Shown in pieces: positions 21,733-32,644 of a DNA stretch of 64,000 nt. Position 1 is the stretch's first letter, and each line of letters opens with the position of its first letter. Origin of the DNA: Muraenolepis orangiensis (taxonomy: Eukaryota > Chordata > Actinopteri > Gadiformes > Muraenolepididae); the NCBI GenBank assembly GCA_027704905.1, contig CM051006.1:10370225-10434224 (forward strand), in the 5' to 3' direction. The notes beneath the pieces were generated by a model. The model had not been told where the DNA came from, searched no databases, and saw nothing but the letters and a program-made list of their open reading frames with translations. Made by a program: the position numbers and the translations under genes.

Positions 21733-23885
21733 CATTACATTTACATTTACGTTTAGGACATTTGGCAGACGCTTTTATCCAATGCGACTTACAAGGAGTA
21801 CATTTGTTGAAGTAGACAATAGCATAACGCTGAGGGATGCAAATATAAAAATAGAGCAGTTCACAAGCATTCATATTAACAAGATGAATAACACAATTTC
21901 GTACTGCCAGGTCACCTGCTTAAGTAGCTGTGATAAGAGTGTGTTATCAACATTAAGGATATACACTTGCTAGAATATACAACATGCTAAGAGCTATTAA
22001 TGTCAGGACTTAAGCAAGTTAGGGGTTCACAAAGGAGAAGGAGGGTTCATGGAGAGTCCAGGTGGGTGGGTCTTGAGTCTCTTGCGGAAGCTGGCGAAGG
22101 ACTCTGCCGTCCTGACATGAGACGGGAGTTCATTCCACCACTGTGGAGCCAGAGCCGTGAAGAGCTGGGTCTTGGAGGAGTGATGCTTGGTCCAGCGTTT
22201 GAAGGTAGGTTGGGGCAGTTCCATTGACTGTCCTGAAGGTCAGTACCAGAGTTTTGAACTTGATGCGCGCATTTACCGGAAGCCAGTGGAGATCGCGGAA
22301 GAGAGGGGTCACGTGGGAGAATTTTGGTAGGTTGAATACCAGGCGTGCTGCTGCGTTCTGGATGCGTTGGAGGGGCTTGGTTGCAGAGGCGGGGAGTCCC
22401 GCCAGGAGAGAGTTGCAGTAGTCGAGGCAAGTGATGACGAGTGCTTGGACCAGGATCTGCGCCGCTTCACGTGTGAGGAAGGGCCGTATCCTGCGGATGT
22501 TGTAGAGGGCAATTCTGCAAGATCGGGCCACCGCGGTGACGTTGGCATTGCAGGACAGCTGGTCATCTAGCACCACACCAAGGTCTCTTCTTGTGGTCGA
22601 GGGGGAGACTTGGTTGTTCTCGATAGTGACCAGTAGGTCCATCTGAGGGCAGTCTTTCCCCGGTATGAAGAGGAGCTCAGTCTTGTCAAGGTTGAGCTTC
22701 AGGTGGTTGGCGGCTGTCCATCTGCTGATGTCGGCCAGGCATTTAGAGATGCATGTTGCAATTTGGGTTTCTGAAGGAGAGGAGAGAAACAGTTGAGTGT
22801 CATCTGCATAGCAGTGATAGGAGAAGCCATGAGATGTGATTACAGAGCCTAGAGATTTAGTGTAAAGAGAAAACAGAAGGGGTCCCAATACTGAGCCTTG
22901 GGGGACTCCGGTGTCCAGGGTGCAGGGTCTGGACAGGGAACCGTTCCATGTGACCTGATGGGAGGTCCTGACCAAGGGAGGTGTTAATTAGGGAGTTAAG
23001 GAAGGGAAGCATATCGCCCGAGATGTCCTGGAGAAGAGAGGAAGAGATTGGGTCAAGGGGGCAGGTGGTAGGGTGGTTAGATGTCTCAAGTTTGTTAACT
23101 TCATCAGGGGAGAGGGGGTTGAAACAGGTAAGGTTAGCGGGGGTGGGAAACGAGGGAGGGAGGAAAGCGGTGGGGTGACATATTCGGCCACATTTGGTCT
23201 AACACTCACTCCTTCTCCCCTAGGGGGAGACTCACTCACTCCCCTAGGGGGAGAAGGAGTGAGTGTTAGACCGAATGTGGCAAAAAAGTTAATAAATTCA
23301 GGAGATTGTAACTTATCCGACTGGATGTTGAAGTCACCCAGAACCACGAGTGGGGTGCCATCCTCAGGAAAGCAGCTGAGGAGGGGGTCCATCTTGTCAA
23401 AGAAGTCACCAAGAGGGCCCGGTGGTCGGTAGATCACGGCAATGTTGAGCCTAGTTGGGATGGTAACAGAAACAGCATGAAGTTCGAGTGCCGATCTGGT
23501 CAGGTGACCCAGAGGGAGTACCTGATATGACCATTTTGGAGAGACTAGGAGTCCCGTTCCTCCACCACGCCCAGAGGGTCGGGGGTGTGGGTGAAGGAGT
23601 AGGTCGCGGAGAGAGAAGCTGCGTGGCGGTGTTTTCAGGGGTGATCCAGGTCTCTGTGAGAGCCAGGAAGTAGAGAGACTGGAGTGCGGCGTAGTCCAGA
23701 ATGGTTTCAGTCTTCTTGACCGACGATTGGCAAGTCCAGAGTCTCCCTTTCTCCACAAGATCTGTGAAGGTAGAAATGGTAGGATAGAGGAGATTGGAAG
23801 GGTCGCGGCTTCGAGAGGGAGAACCTCGATGCCATCTATTGCGGTAGAATGTCCAGACTACAATGGAATCACGACACATAGCAAG
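21733..23885 (-). mobile_element. Jockey/CR1-like LINE with endonuclease and RT pieces
   Basis: Minus strand. The upstream piece has LYFLALTETWITPENTAT (near 23680). The 23758-22988 frame carries GTGLLVSPKW, IAVIYRPPGP and VVLGDFNI (residues about 138-145), the pattern of an APE-type endonuclease. The 22975-22130 frame (281 residues) starts inside the RT with GVPQGSVLGPLLFSLYT (residues 23-39) and has the catalytic YADD (56-59), NLDKTELLFIPG, and a C-terminal HWLPVNARIKFKTLVLTF. The RT fingers and motif A are missing, so an internal deletion joins endonuclease to palm. The 3' end has GGATAAAAGCGTCTGCC and TGTAAATG repeats (21733-21790). Inactive. The clade is given loosely because motifs alone do not settle it. 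Confidence 0.85.
23187..23281. repeat. Foldback duplication within the LINE endonuclease
   Basis: Arms 23187-23228 and 23240-23281 are reverse complements over about 42 nt with one mismatch and one extra G; the loop is 11 nt. One arm is the native coding sequence for the residues after INFFATFGLTLTPSP. The other arm is its inverted copy and replaces the normal continuation. Confidence 0.9.
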
Positions 23886-24799
23886 GGTAGGAGGACTAGA
23901 TTTGTCTAACTAGGACTAACTCCCTAGACAGACTCCTGTAGAACGACTCCTTGGTCTTTGTTCTGGGTCTTAGTTCCTGGGGCCTGACGCTAAATGCTGA
24001 CGCTAAGAAACTACTTCTATGTTAATAGCCTATGCGATAGGGAGGCTCATGCAGGGTTAGGCTCCTCCCCGTCGTTAACTCAATTGACTATGGCTGAATG
24101 GGTGAAACTTGGTGATTATCCTAGCACAACAATAGGCCTGTACACCTCACTTACTATGTACAGGTAACTAGCTTTGAGAAAAAGGTTCTACAACCTTATC
24201 AACAGGAAAAACCAAGAACAACAATAAATCTACTAAAAGTAGATTTAAAGTCTACTTACCCACAGCAGAATACTATGTTGCCTGCTTCAAGAACAAATTG
24301 TACGTGATCACCCACTTGACAGATAGTCAAATGTGATGACAAATCACCCACTTAGGGACCTAGAGTCCTGATTTTGTTATCAATTCCCTTTTGCATTCAT
24401 CACCCCTTCCAACAGTGACGCGGACCTAATATGTTTTAACATTGATATTCAAGTTCCGTGTCTGACAGCTTTAAATATACCAGCATTTATACATCCCCTC
24501 TAACTGTGTGATATGGAGAGAGAAATGAATGCTGAATGAGTTTAAAGTAAACCTTACTTTAAAATCCAGGATATAACTATTACTATCCCAATAGATTATA
24601 GATATTACTATACTATTGTGCAACACTCTGATACTGTAATACTATTATTATACTATACAATTCGCGAGCATATGTCTATGTCACCACTAAAAATGTACAC
24701 ACCTAAATGTTTCCAATGTATACCTCTATCTGTTTATCTGCATTCTAGACTTGGTTACATTTGCCCAAAAATGTAAATATATGTATATTTCAACTAATA
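23886..24799. other. LINE 5' flank and unique AT-rich DNA, no gene seen
   Basis: No domain or splice pattern was recognised. ATACTATTA-type repeats near 24600. Confidence 0.5.
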
Positions 24800-25010
24800 T
24801 ATTACATTACATTACGTTACAGTCAATAAGCAGACGCTTTCATCCAAAGCGACTTACAATACAAGTGTGTTTCAAAAAAGGTAGGTAAGAGAACAACTCG
24901 TCAAAAGTTCAGGTAAAAGTAGAATAACGTAAAAGTACAACAAGCTAAAAGTACAATAAGTTGGCAAACAATATAAAACAATATCTAGAACAATATCTAC
25001 CAACTATCTA
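24800..25010 (-). mobile_element. LINE/SINE tail fragment
   Basis: ATTACATTACATTACGTTAC, GCAGACGCTTTCATCCAAAG and GGTAGGTAAGAGAACAACTC, the same order as 10023-10200. Confidence 0.75.
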
Positions 25011-25114
25011 ATACATACAATCAAATACATGCACACCCATTTATGTGTACACACATATAATCACGTGCCGCAACCGTGGAGTGGCGTGCGAACAAGTAAC
25101 AGAAACAGTGATTG

Positions 25115-25150
<36 letters not shown>
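25115..25150. repeat. (GT)n microsatellite
   Basis: About 17 GT units. Confidence 0.95.
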
Positions 25151-25153
<3 letters not shown>

Positions 25154-25539
25154 TGTGTGTACGTGTATGTTTGTGTCTCAGTGGATATTCGCCGATTCGG
25201 GACCCTGGACTGGCCGGTTCAAGTAGCTATCCCCCGCACCTGGCCTTATCAAATATTTTCTTACAAATACATACATGCATTTCCCATGTTGTCACCTCCA
25301 CCAGCCAGGGAAACTGCTACCACACAAAGTCTCCGCGTCGCGTTACTTGCGTTGTGTTCTTCTTCCCTGGAGCTCAATTTGTTATAATATAACGGGGAAA
25401 ACCCGAAGCTGAAATAACATAACGGCTTGAAAGAAGCCGCTGGCGTCGTGCGTGGAGGCACTAGCGCTTGCGCTGAGGAGCGAAGCCGTGCGCGCACAAC
25501 TGTCATCGCAGCGTTAATTACCATGTTGTGTCAATACAG

Positions 25540-27080
25540 GGGGAGCAGACTCTGAGTTGCAGAACCGTTTCTACAGATTGGAGTCTGTTTGCCTCCCAGT
25601 CTACCCTGGACTCCCACACACCGACATCGACTCCTACACCTCCTATGTTTTTTTGATTATATCAACTCCAGCATTGAAACTGTCACCACCCTCAAACAGA
25701 TCACAACATTCCCCAACCAGAAGCCGTGGATGAACAGAGAGGTCCGCCTACTCCTAAAGGCACGTGACGCTGCTTTTAGGTCAGGCGATATAATAGGCCT
25801 ACGGTTCAGCCAGGGCTAACCTGAACAAGGTCATCAAGCTGGCCAAGCGCAACCAAAACCGTAGGGTTGAAGAACACTTCAACAACTCTGATACCCGACA
25901 CATGTGGCAGGGCATCCAGGCCATTACGGATTACAAACCCTCCAACAACTCCCCCCCAACCACTGACACATCCCTCCCTGACGAGCTCAATCATTTTTCT
26001 GCCCGCTTCGACCAGAAACTGCGCTAAGCAGCTGACCGAGGTCCTTACTGACATTTTCAACATGTCACTAGCTCAGGCAGTTGTCCCAGCGTGCTTTAAA
26101 ACCACCTCCATCGTGCCAGTGCCAAAACACTCCTCTGCAGCGAGCCTCAACAACTTCTGCCCCCGTTGCACTCACCCCATCATCATGAAGTGCTTCAAAG
26201 GTTGGACCTGGCTCACCTCAAATCTGGCCTCTCACCCTCACTGGATAAACACCAATTTACCTACCGTGAGAACAGGAGCACGGAGGACGCCATCTCCTCA
26301 GCGATTCACTCTGCTTTCTCCCATCTGGATGAGAGCAACACCCACGTGCTGTTCATCGACTTCAGCTTAGCATTCAACACCATCATCCCCTCCAAACTTA
26401 TCCGCAATTGAATAAGCCCTTATGGAAACCGTCCATAAGCGTCCCCCAGGGCTGTGTGCTGAACCCTCTCCTCTACTTCCTCTTCACCCATGACTGCACT
26501 CCTGTACATGGTACAAACACCATCATCAAGTTTGCAGCCGACTTAACGATGGTGGGCCTCATCAAGAACGACGAGGCAGCCTTCAGGGAGGAGGTCCAGC
26601 ACCTGATGGCATGGTGCGCTGACAACAACCTGGCCCTAAACACCAAGAAGACCAAGGAGCTCATCGTCGGCTTCAGAAAGACCAGAGCTGGCGCACACGC
26701 CCCCTTCCTCATCAACGGGGCGGAGGTCGAGGTCTCCAGCTTCAAATTCCTGGGGTCCACATCTCCGAGGACCTCTCTTTGTCCCTCAACACTGCCTCAC
26801 TGGTAAAGAAGGCTCACCAGCGTCTCTTCTTCCTGAGGAGACTGAGGAAAGCCCACCTGTCCCCTCAGATTCTGGTGAACTTTTACCGGTGTGCCATCGA
26901 AAGTATTTTCACCAACTGCATCACAGTGTGGTACGGCAACTGCACTGTTTCCGACCGGAAAGCGCTACAGAGGCTACTGGTTGGATTACCCCTCCCTGCA
27001 ATAAACACAAAAAATAATCAAAAACACCTCTCACCCCAACCATGGACTGTTTGCCCTCCTCCCCTCTGAGAGGCGCTATA
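25540..27080 (+). mobile_element. L2-like LINE, RT-bearing fragment
   Basis: Frames in order: KPWMNREVRLLLKARDAAFR; LNHFSARFDQKLR; FNMSLAQAVVPACFKTTSIV; motif A LFIDFSLAFNTIIPSKL (about 26352-26400); motif B SVPQGCVLNPLLYFLFTHDC; then IIKFAADLTMVGLI, where the usual FADD catalytic motif reads FAAD, so one catalytic Asp is lost; NNLALNTKKTKELIVGFR; VKKAHQRLFFLRRLRKAH; and ITVWYGNCT. Several frameshifts and an internal deletion between motifs A and B make it dead. The 5' end is truncated. Confidence 0.9.
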
Positions 27081-27382
27081 TAAACCTTTGTTCCAAGTCA
27101 AGCAGGCATAGGAACAGCTTCTTCCCCTCAGCTGTCATTTCTCTGAACTCTGTACCACGATGACACCCCCCCCGCCCTTTTAACTCTGTACCACAGCCCC
27201 CCCCCCCCCTCTGCTGCCCAACATACAAACTCTGAACCCTGCTGACAATACCCTTTCCCCATCAATGTCTTCAATGGCCTTGCACTGTATCATAACTCTC
27301 TACCTATAGTTGACATATTTATAGTTGACATATTTATTGTTTACATACCTGTATGAGTCATGTACATTTTTACTGTACTACC

Positions 27383-27424
<42 letters not shown>
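27383..27424. repeat. (AT)n microsatellite
   Basis: About 20 AT units within AT-rich sequence between two L2 fragments. Confidence 0.95.
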
Positions 27425-27428
<4 letters not shown>

Positions 27429-27589
27429 CGTCAACTGCTGATATAACTACACATCCCTGCTTACTACCTGCTGTATATACATTTGTATATATATTTTTTT
27501 GATACAACTGCATACCCCTGCTCACGACCTGTTTATACTTGTTTACTTACATTGTATATATAAATATATATACCTATAATTCTGCACTT

Positions 27590-28130
27590 ATCTCATACCT
27601 ACTGAGGAGATCTGTAGGACCAGATGTCGGAAGAAGGCCATGTTCATCATAAAGGACTGCAACCACCCTGGGCTCCATCTCTTCTCCCCCCCTACCGTCT
27701 GGTCGCAAGTTGCGCAGCATCCGTACATAAGTACTACCAGGTTTAAGGATACTAACTGAACTGCTAGGAGTGCTGCCACTTTCACTTTCATAACATTGTC
27801 ATTAACATTACACTATCATAACATGTCATTAGCATAACTCTTACATACTTTGCTGGACTTTCTGGACTCATTACAGCTACTGCATTGTACTGCACTGTAT
27901 TCATGATGCTGCTGCACTACTGCACTTTAAATGCTTTTAAATCTTGTTGCACATTCAACAGATGTTCATACCACCTATCAGTCACTTTGCTGTCCTTTTT
28001 TTGTTCATTTTTATTATTATTTTTATGGTATTGTTTTTTGAGATGTTTACTGCGGGAAGGAATGGGAAGCAAGCATTCCAATGTACTTGTTACAAATGGC
28101 AAATCAATATCTTGTATCTTGTATCTTGTA
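27590..28130 (+). mobile_element. L2-like LINE 3' end (second subfamily)
   Basis: Begins with codons EEICRTRC.KKAMFIIKDC and continues to a 3' UTR with CATTACACTATCATAACATG, TTGCTGGACTTTCTGGACTC and GGGAAGCAAGCATTCCAATG. It ends in three TATCTTG units. The same UTR occurs at 29735-30400, 35700-36160, 36515-36720 and 42605-43400. Confidence 0.85.
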
Positions 28131-28254
28131 GGAACGCTCTATGGACACTGGGGGGACATTGGAAAGGAGAACCTTAACATATGGTCTGTCCTGCCCAGTC
28201 ATCTGACTCACTTTACTGTTGCCGCTACTATATAACTGCATCCAATTGTCAAGT

Positions 28255-28495
28255 TTATCAGCTTCGATCATCGAGTTCTGATAAGGCGAACGCTTAAACC
28301 AGGTGGGTTTAGTCTCTTGTAAACTCTTAATAATAAAAGGTGAGTTTTCCACCGCAGGCTGAAAACTCACAGGAAACACTACCCGGATCCTTCCACTTAG
28401 TGTGTTACTTTTGTTACTTTTGTTGAAGGCACTATTGTAAGACGCTTTAGATAAAAGCGTCTGCTAGAGAACGTTAATGTAATGTAATGTAATAA
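28255..28495 (+). mobile_element. LINE/SINE tail fragment
   Basis: GAGTTTTCCACCGCAGGCTG, GAAACACTACCCGGATCCTT and GATAAAAGCGTCTGCTAGAG with a TAATG tail; inverted relative to 10023-10510. Confidence 0.75.
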
Positions 28496-28644
28496 TATTG
28501 ACTATCTGCACAGCAGAACAAATATTCATTTTGTGTCTTGATGTACCACTAGTTTTAATAGTTTCTATCGTTAGAAGCCTTTAGAATAGAAGAAGAATCT
28601 TTATGAACAGTATAATGTTTTGTATAGTCAGTAACATATTTAGG

Positions 28645-28785
28645 ATAGTCTAGTGGCTATGGTGTTATACTGGCTGCTTTAAGGTACAGGGATTCAATCC
28701 CCCTAATGTCTGCAGCCATCCTGCAGCCTCCTTAGTGGACCTAAATTCACTCTAAGTGGCTTTGGACAAGAGCATCTGCTAAATG
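28645..28785 (+). mobile_element. tRNA-derived SINE with LINE-type tail
   Basis: The head has A-box-like TAGTCTAGTGGCTATGG and B-box-like GTACAGGGATTCAATCCCCC. The tail AGTGGCTTTGGACAAGAGCA and TCTGCTAAATGAC is the one found on the jockey/CR1-like LINE, which suggests the SINE borrowed that LINE's reverse transcriptase. Confidence 0.75.
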
Positions 28786-28958
28786 ACACCATTGGTCTTT
28801 GTCCAATCAGAGGAGAGGAGAGGAGCTGACTCATCCTGATGGGTTTGTGGTTTCCTGTCCACACGGTAACTCCAGAGGATGAGGTTTCCCTGGGCTCAGG
28901 GCTCCGTGGGATCCAGGGCTGACACAGTGCTTTACACTGGGCAGTGAGGTAGGGGAAC

Positions 28959-29370
<412 letters not shown>

Positions 29371-29734
29371 CGTCTATTGGTTAGGGTGTATGCATGATTG
29401 TATTTCATTAAAAAATAGATTGGTGTGTTATTATATGTATTACATTCTGGACGTGATAAGTTCTGCCTTCGAGAAACGGTCTGGAATACTTTATACTTCA
29501 TACTATAATAATAATATTTATAATTCATTATAACCAAGATATATACTTAACATGAAACGCCCTACGTGGACTTTAATAAAAACCATAGGAAGGCCAATTC
29601 CTGCTGTCCACTGTTTATAAAAATCTGATTGACATTTCTCCAGTACAATCACAGATAAGCCAGGGGTTGAATTTTGCTGTTGTGATGGCAAATGTTATCA
29701 GGAATTAAACCTGATAGTGTCTGGAAAAGATACA

Positions 29735-30400
29735 ATATATTTCTATTGGCCATTTGTAACAAGTACATTGGAATGCTTACTTCCCATTCCCTCCTGCGGT
29801 ATACATCTCCAAAACAATACAATAAAAATAATATATATAATAAAAATAAACAAAAATAGAGCAGTAAAGTGACTGTTAAATGATATGTACATTTGTTGAA
29901 TGTACATGTTTTTTTTTATATATCTATAAAAGCATTTTAAAGTGCCAGTAGTGCAGCAGCATCTTGAATACAGTGCAGTACAGTGCAGCAACTGTGATGA
30001 GTCCAGCAAAGTATGATAGTGTAATGTTAATGACTATGTTATGAAAGTGAAAGTGGCCGCACTCCCAGCAGTTCAGTAGGCGCACTGCCTGTGGATAAAA
30101 ACTATCCTTAAACCTGGTAGTCCTTGTACTGATGCTGCGCAACCGGCGACCAGACAGTCCTTTATGATGGACATGGCCTTCTTCCGACATCTGGTCCTAC
30201 AGATCTCCTCAAGTGCACACCCGATGATCTTCTGTGTCGTCCTCACGACCCTCTGGATGGCTTTCGTGGTGTTGCCGTACCACACAGTGACGCCACTCGT
30301 CAGGACGCTGTCTACGGTGCCACGGTAGAAGTTCACTAGCCACCTTTGGCCTATTCTGCTTTTTCTGAGCAGAGCATAGATGTAGCAGCAATGTAGCAGC
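29735..30400 (-). mobile_element. L2-like LINE 3' end, reverse orientation
   Basis: Minus strand: VNFYRGTVDSVLTSGVTVWY, AIQRVVRTTQKIIG, EEICRTRCRKKAMSIIKDC, then the 3' UTR with GGAGGGAATGGGAAG-type sequence at the low-coordinate end. Frame lost within the tail. Confidence 0.88.
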
Positions 30401-30529
30401 CTTTTTTCTGTGAAGCTGTGATTAAAGGCATGCTACGGCATTAAGGAACAGGAGCACATGCCCAGTCCATAGCTGGCCATAGTATATTAATGCTCATTTT
30501 TTGTCTGTTTTGCAGTAACGGCTGCTGAA

Positions 30530-30551
30530 CGTGTGTGTGTGTGTTGTGTGT

Positions 30552-30587
<36 letters not shown>

Positions 30588-30598
30588 GTGTGTGTTGT

Positions 30599-30637
<39 letters not shown>

Positions 30638-30819
30638 TGTTTATCTAAGCCTAATTAAGAGGGTTTGTCGTTTTTTAATTTCCCTGGATACCACTCTGCA
30701 AATGGTCAGCATTAAAATGTCAAATAAACTCTGCTGTTTAGTAGTCATTATAGCCCCCCCTTCCTTCCCCCCCCTCTCTCCTTTCCATACAGTATGCATG
30801 TTTAATGGTGTGTGTGTGT

Positions 30820-30855
<36 letters not shown>
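30530..30855. repeat. (GT)n arrays flanking unique DNA
   Basis: GT arrays at about 30531-30623 and 30806-30854, with a GA stretch at 30623-30637. An AT-rich TATATA region follows at 30925-31005. Confidence 0.95.
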
Positions 30856-30856
<1 letters not shown>

Positions 30857-31029
30857 CTGTGTGTGTGGATCCACCCGTTTTTGCATGTATGCATATCTGT
30901 GTGCATGTGTGTATGTGGTGTGTGTGTCTATATCTATATGTATATCTATATGTATACCTATATGCTTATCTTTATATATACATATATATATTTATATATA
31001 TATACAGTATTCATACAATTGTGACAAGC

Positions 31030-31795
31030 GTCTGTGAGTGAATTGTTTTTTGAAAGATTTTTCCCTGAGGCTGTCAGGGGGTGTCAAGTGTCAATCAAGA
31101 GCCTGGCATCGCATCAAATACACAGAAGGGGAAGTTTTGATCAATCTCAATCCTGGAAGCACTTTTCAAAGAGTTTTAATTGACCTGAATTGACCTGATT
31201 ACCTGATTACCCATTCTTAGTGTGTGTCTCTCTCTTTCTCACTCTCTCTTTCTCCTCTCTCCCCCTTTCTCTCTCAGTGTCCTCTGTTCTCCTCTTAGAC
31301 ACTCAGACATGTCTGTCTGGCTCACATTTAGTGTGTCCTCCTCTCCATCGCTCTTCTCCTCCGTCGCTGCAACCCACTTACCCCCAGCTCTCCTCCTGGG
31401 CCTCTTCATCTATGTGTCACTCACACACACACACACACACACACACACCTTATAACACACATACATGCAAATAATTAAACCTGGTTGGGAAAAAAACTAA
31501 AAACAGCGTGTGTTGCCATGGCGAGAGACGAGGCATTTTCTTTAATGAAAAAATAGGAAGTCAGTCAATTCTGAGTAGACCAGGAGAGGCGATAGGAGGG
31601 GAAAGGAGAGAGAATAGGAGACGAGACGAGGAGATGAGAGAGGCTAGAAGAGGGGGACTTGAGAGAGAGAAGATGAGAGAGGAGGATAGAGGAGGAGAGG
31701 TGAGGAGACGAGGAACATACACATCTGCACACGGCAGATAAACACAGGGGTGAAGGAGAAGTGGTGAGACAGGTGGCTAGGAGGGAGTGAGATAC
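31030..31795. other. No gene seen; TC, CA and purine-rich tracts
   Basis: TC-rich near 31227-31275, CA tract at about 31423-31449, purine-rich strand at 31550-31700. No domain-bearing frame. Confidence 0.6.
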
Positions 31796-31844
31796 AGAGA
31801 GAGAGAGAGAGAGAGAGAGACCAAGAGAGAGAGAGAGACCATGA

Positions 31845-31936
<92 letters not shown>
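31796..31936. repeat. (GA)n microsatellite
   Basis: Interrupted GA array, the longest uninterrupted part at about 31850-31934. Confidence 0.97.
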
Positions 31937-32442
31937 AAGACAAAGTGAGTGCAAGAGAGAGAAAAGTAGAGAGAGTGTGTGTTTAAAGAAGAAAACTGAT
32001 CTGAAGGATCTGGAACACCAGGCCAAACACCTTACCTCTAATCCCAGAGCCCATTCATAGATCTATACTCTAAAGTCCAGACAAACCTTCAGACACTTTT
32101 AACCCGAGCGGGTTAAAAGTGCAGACATCAGAACACAAGTTAGTGGTTAGGGTTGGTTTTTGTGTGTTTCGTCTTGTGCATAAGAGTTGAAGAGCGGAAC
32201 AACTGACACACACATATACATATATCAACTCAGATATAATGTGAATGCAACATAAAGTCTAGTCCATGTCACGGTTACGGTGGTTGGCAGGGGGCGTGGC
32301 CTAGCCACGTGCGCTGGTGGCGCACACACTCCTGTCAACAATTACGTTGGTTGGCAGGGGGCGTGGTCTAGCCACGTGCGCTGGTCACACACACACACAC
32401 CTGGACTCAATTTCCCCCGTGTCATTTGTTGATCACCTCACC

Positions 32443-32450
32443 TATATATA
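32443..32450 (+). promoter_or_regulatory. TATA box of 5' LTR
   Basis: TATATATA, 31 bases upstream of the predicted transcript 5' end at 32474. Confidence 0.75.
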
Positions 32451-32473
32451 CGTTGCCTTTCCTTTACCCCAGT

Positions 32474-32484
32474 GTGAGGTCGTT
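32474..32484 (+). promoter_or_regulatory. Predicted mRNA 5' end / self-primer
   Basis: GTGAGGTCGTT. Exactly complementary over 11 nt to the primer-binding site at 32630-32640; the pairing stops at a mismatch on both sides. Its position 31 nt after the TATA box start is where transcription should begin. Confidence 0.75.
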
Positions 32485-32551
32485 ACTTACTCTGCGTTCA
32501 CGTAGTCCTCCCCATGCACCCTTGTGTTTTGTGTGTGCTTGTTTATTTGGT

Positions 32552-32557
32552 AATAAA
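32552..32557 (+). terminator. Polyadenylation signal, 5' LTR
   Basis: AATAAA; the equivalent in the 3' LTR is at 35149-35154. Confidence 0.7.
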
Positions 32558-32629
32558 GCCGTTCGTATCACTCTCCACTTGTCGGCGTCTGCGTTCGGGG
32601 TCCAACCCACTCCCTCTCACTCGTGACAG

Positions 32630-32640
32630 AACGACCTCAC
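32630..32640 (+). promoter_or_regulatory. Self-priming primer-binding site
   Basis: AACGACCTCAC starts two bases after the LTR end. It does not match a usual tRNA 3' end with TGG, but is the reverse complement of 32474-32484. This is the arrangement known for Tf1 and sushi-type elements. Confidence 0.8.
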
Positions 32641-32644
32641 CACT

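Larger units (their letters stand above)
32267..32628 (+). mobile_element. 5' LTR
   Basis: TGTCACGG to CGTGACA, 362 bp. It holds a 67-bp tandem duplication of GGTTGGCAGGGGGCGTGG and flanking bases in U3 (starts at 32282 and 32349), a TATA box and AATAAA. U3/R boundary predicted at about 32474 and R/U5 at about 32575. Confidence 0.93.
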
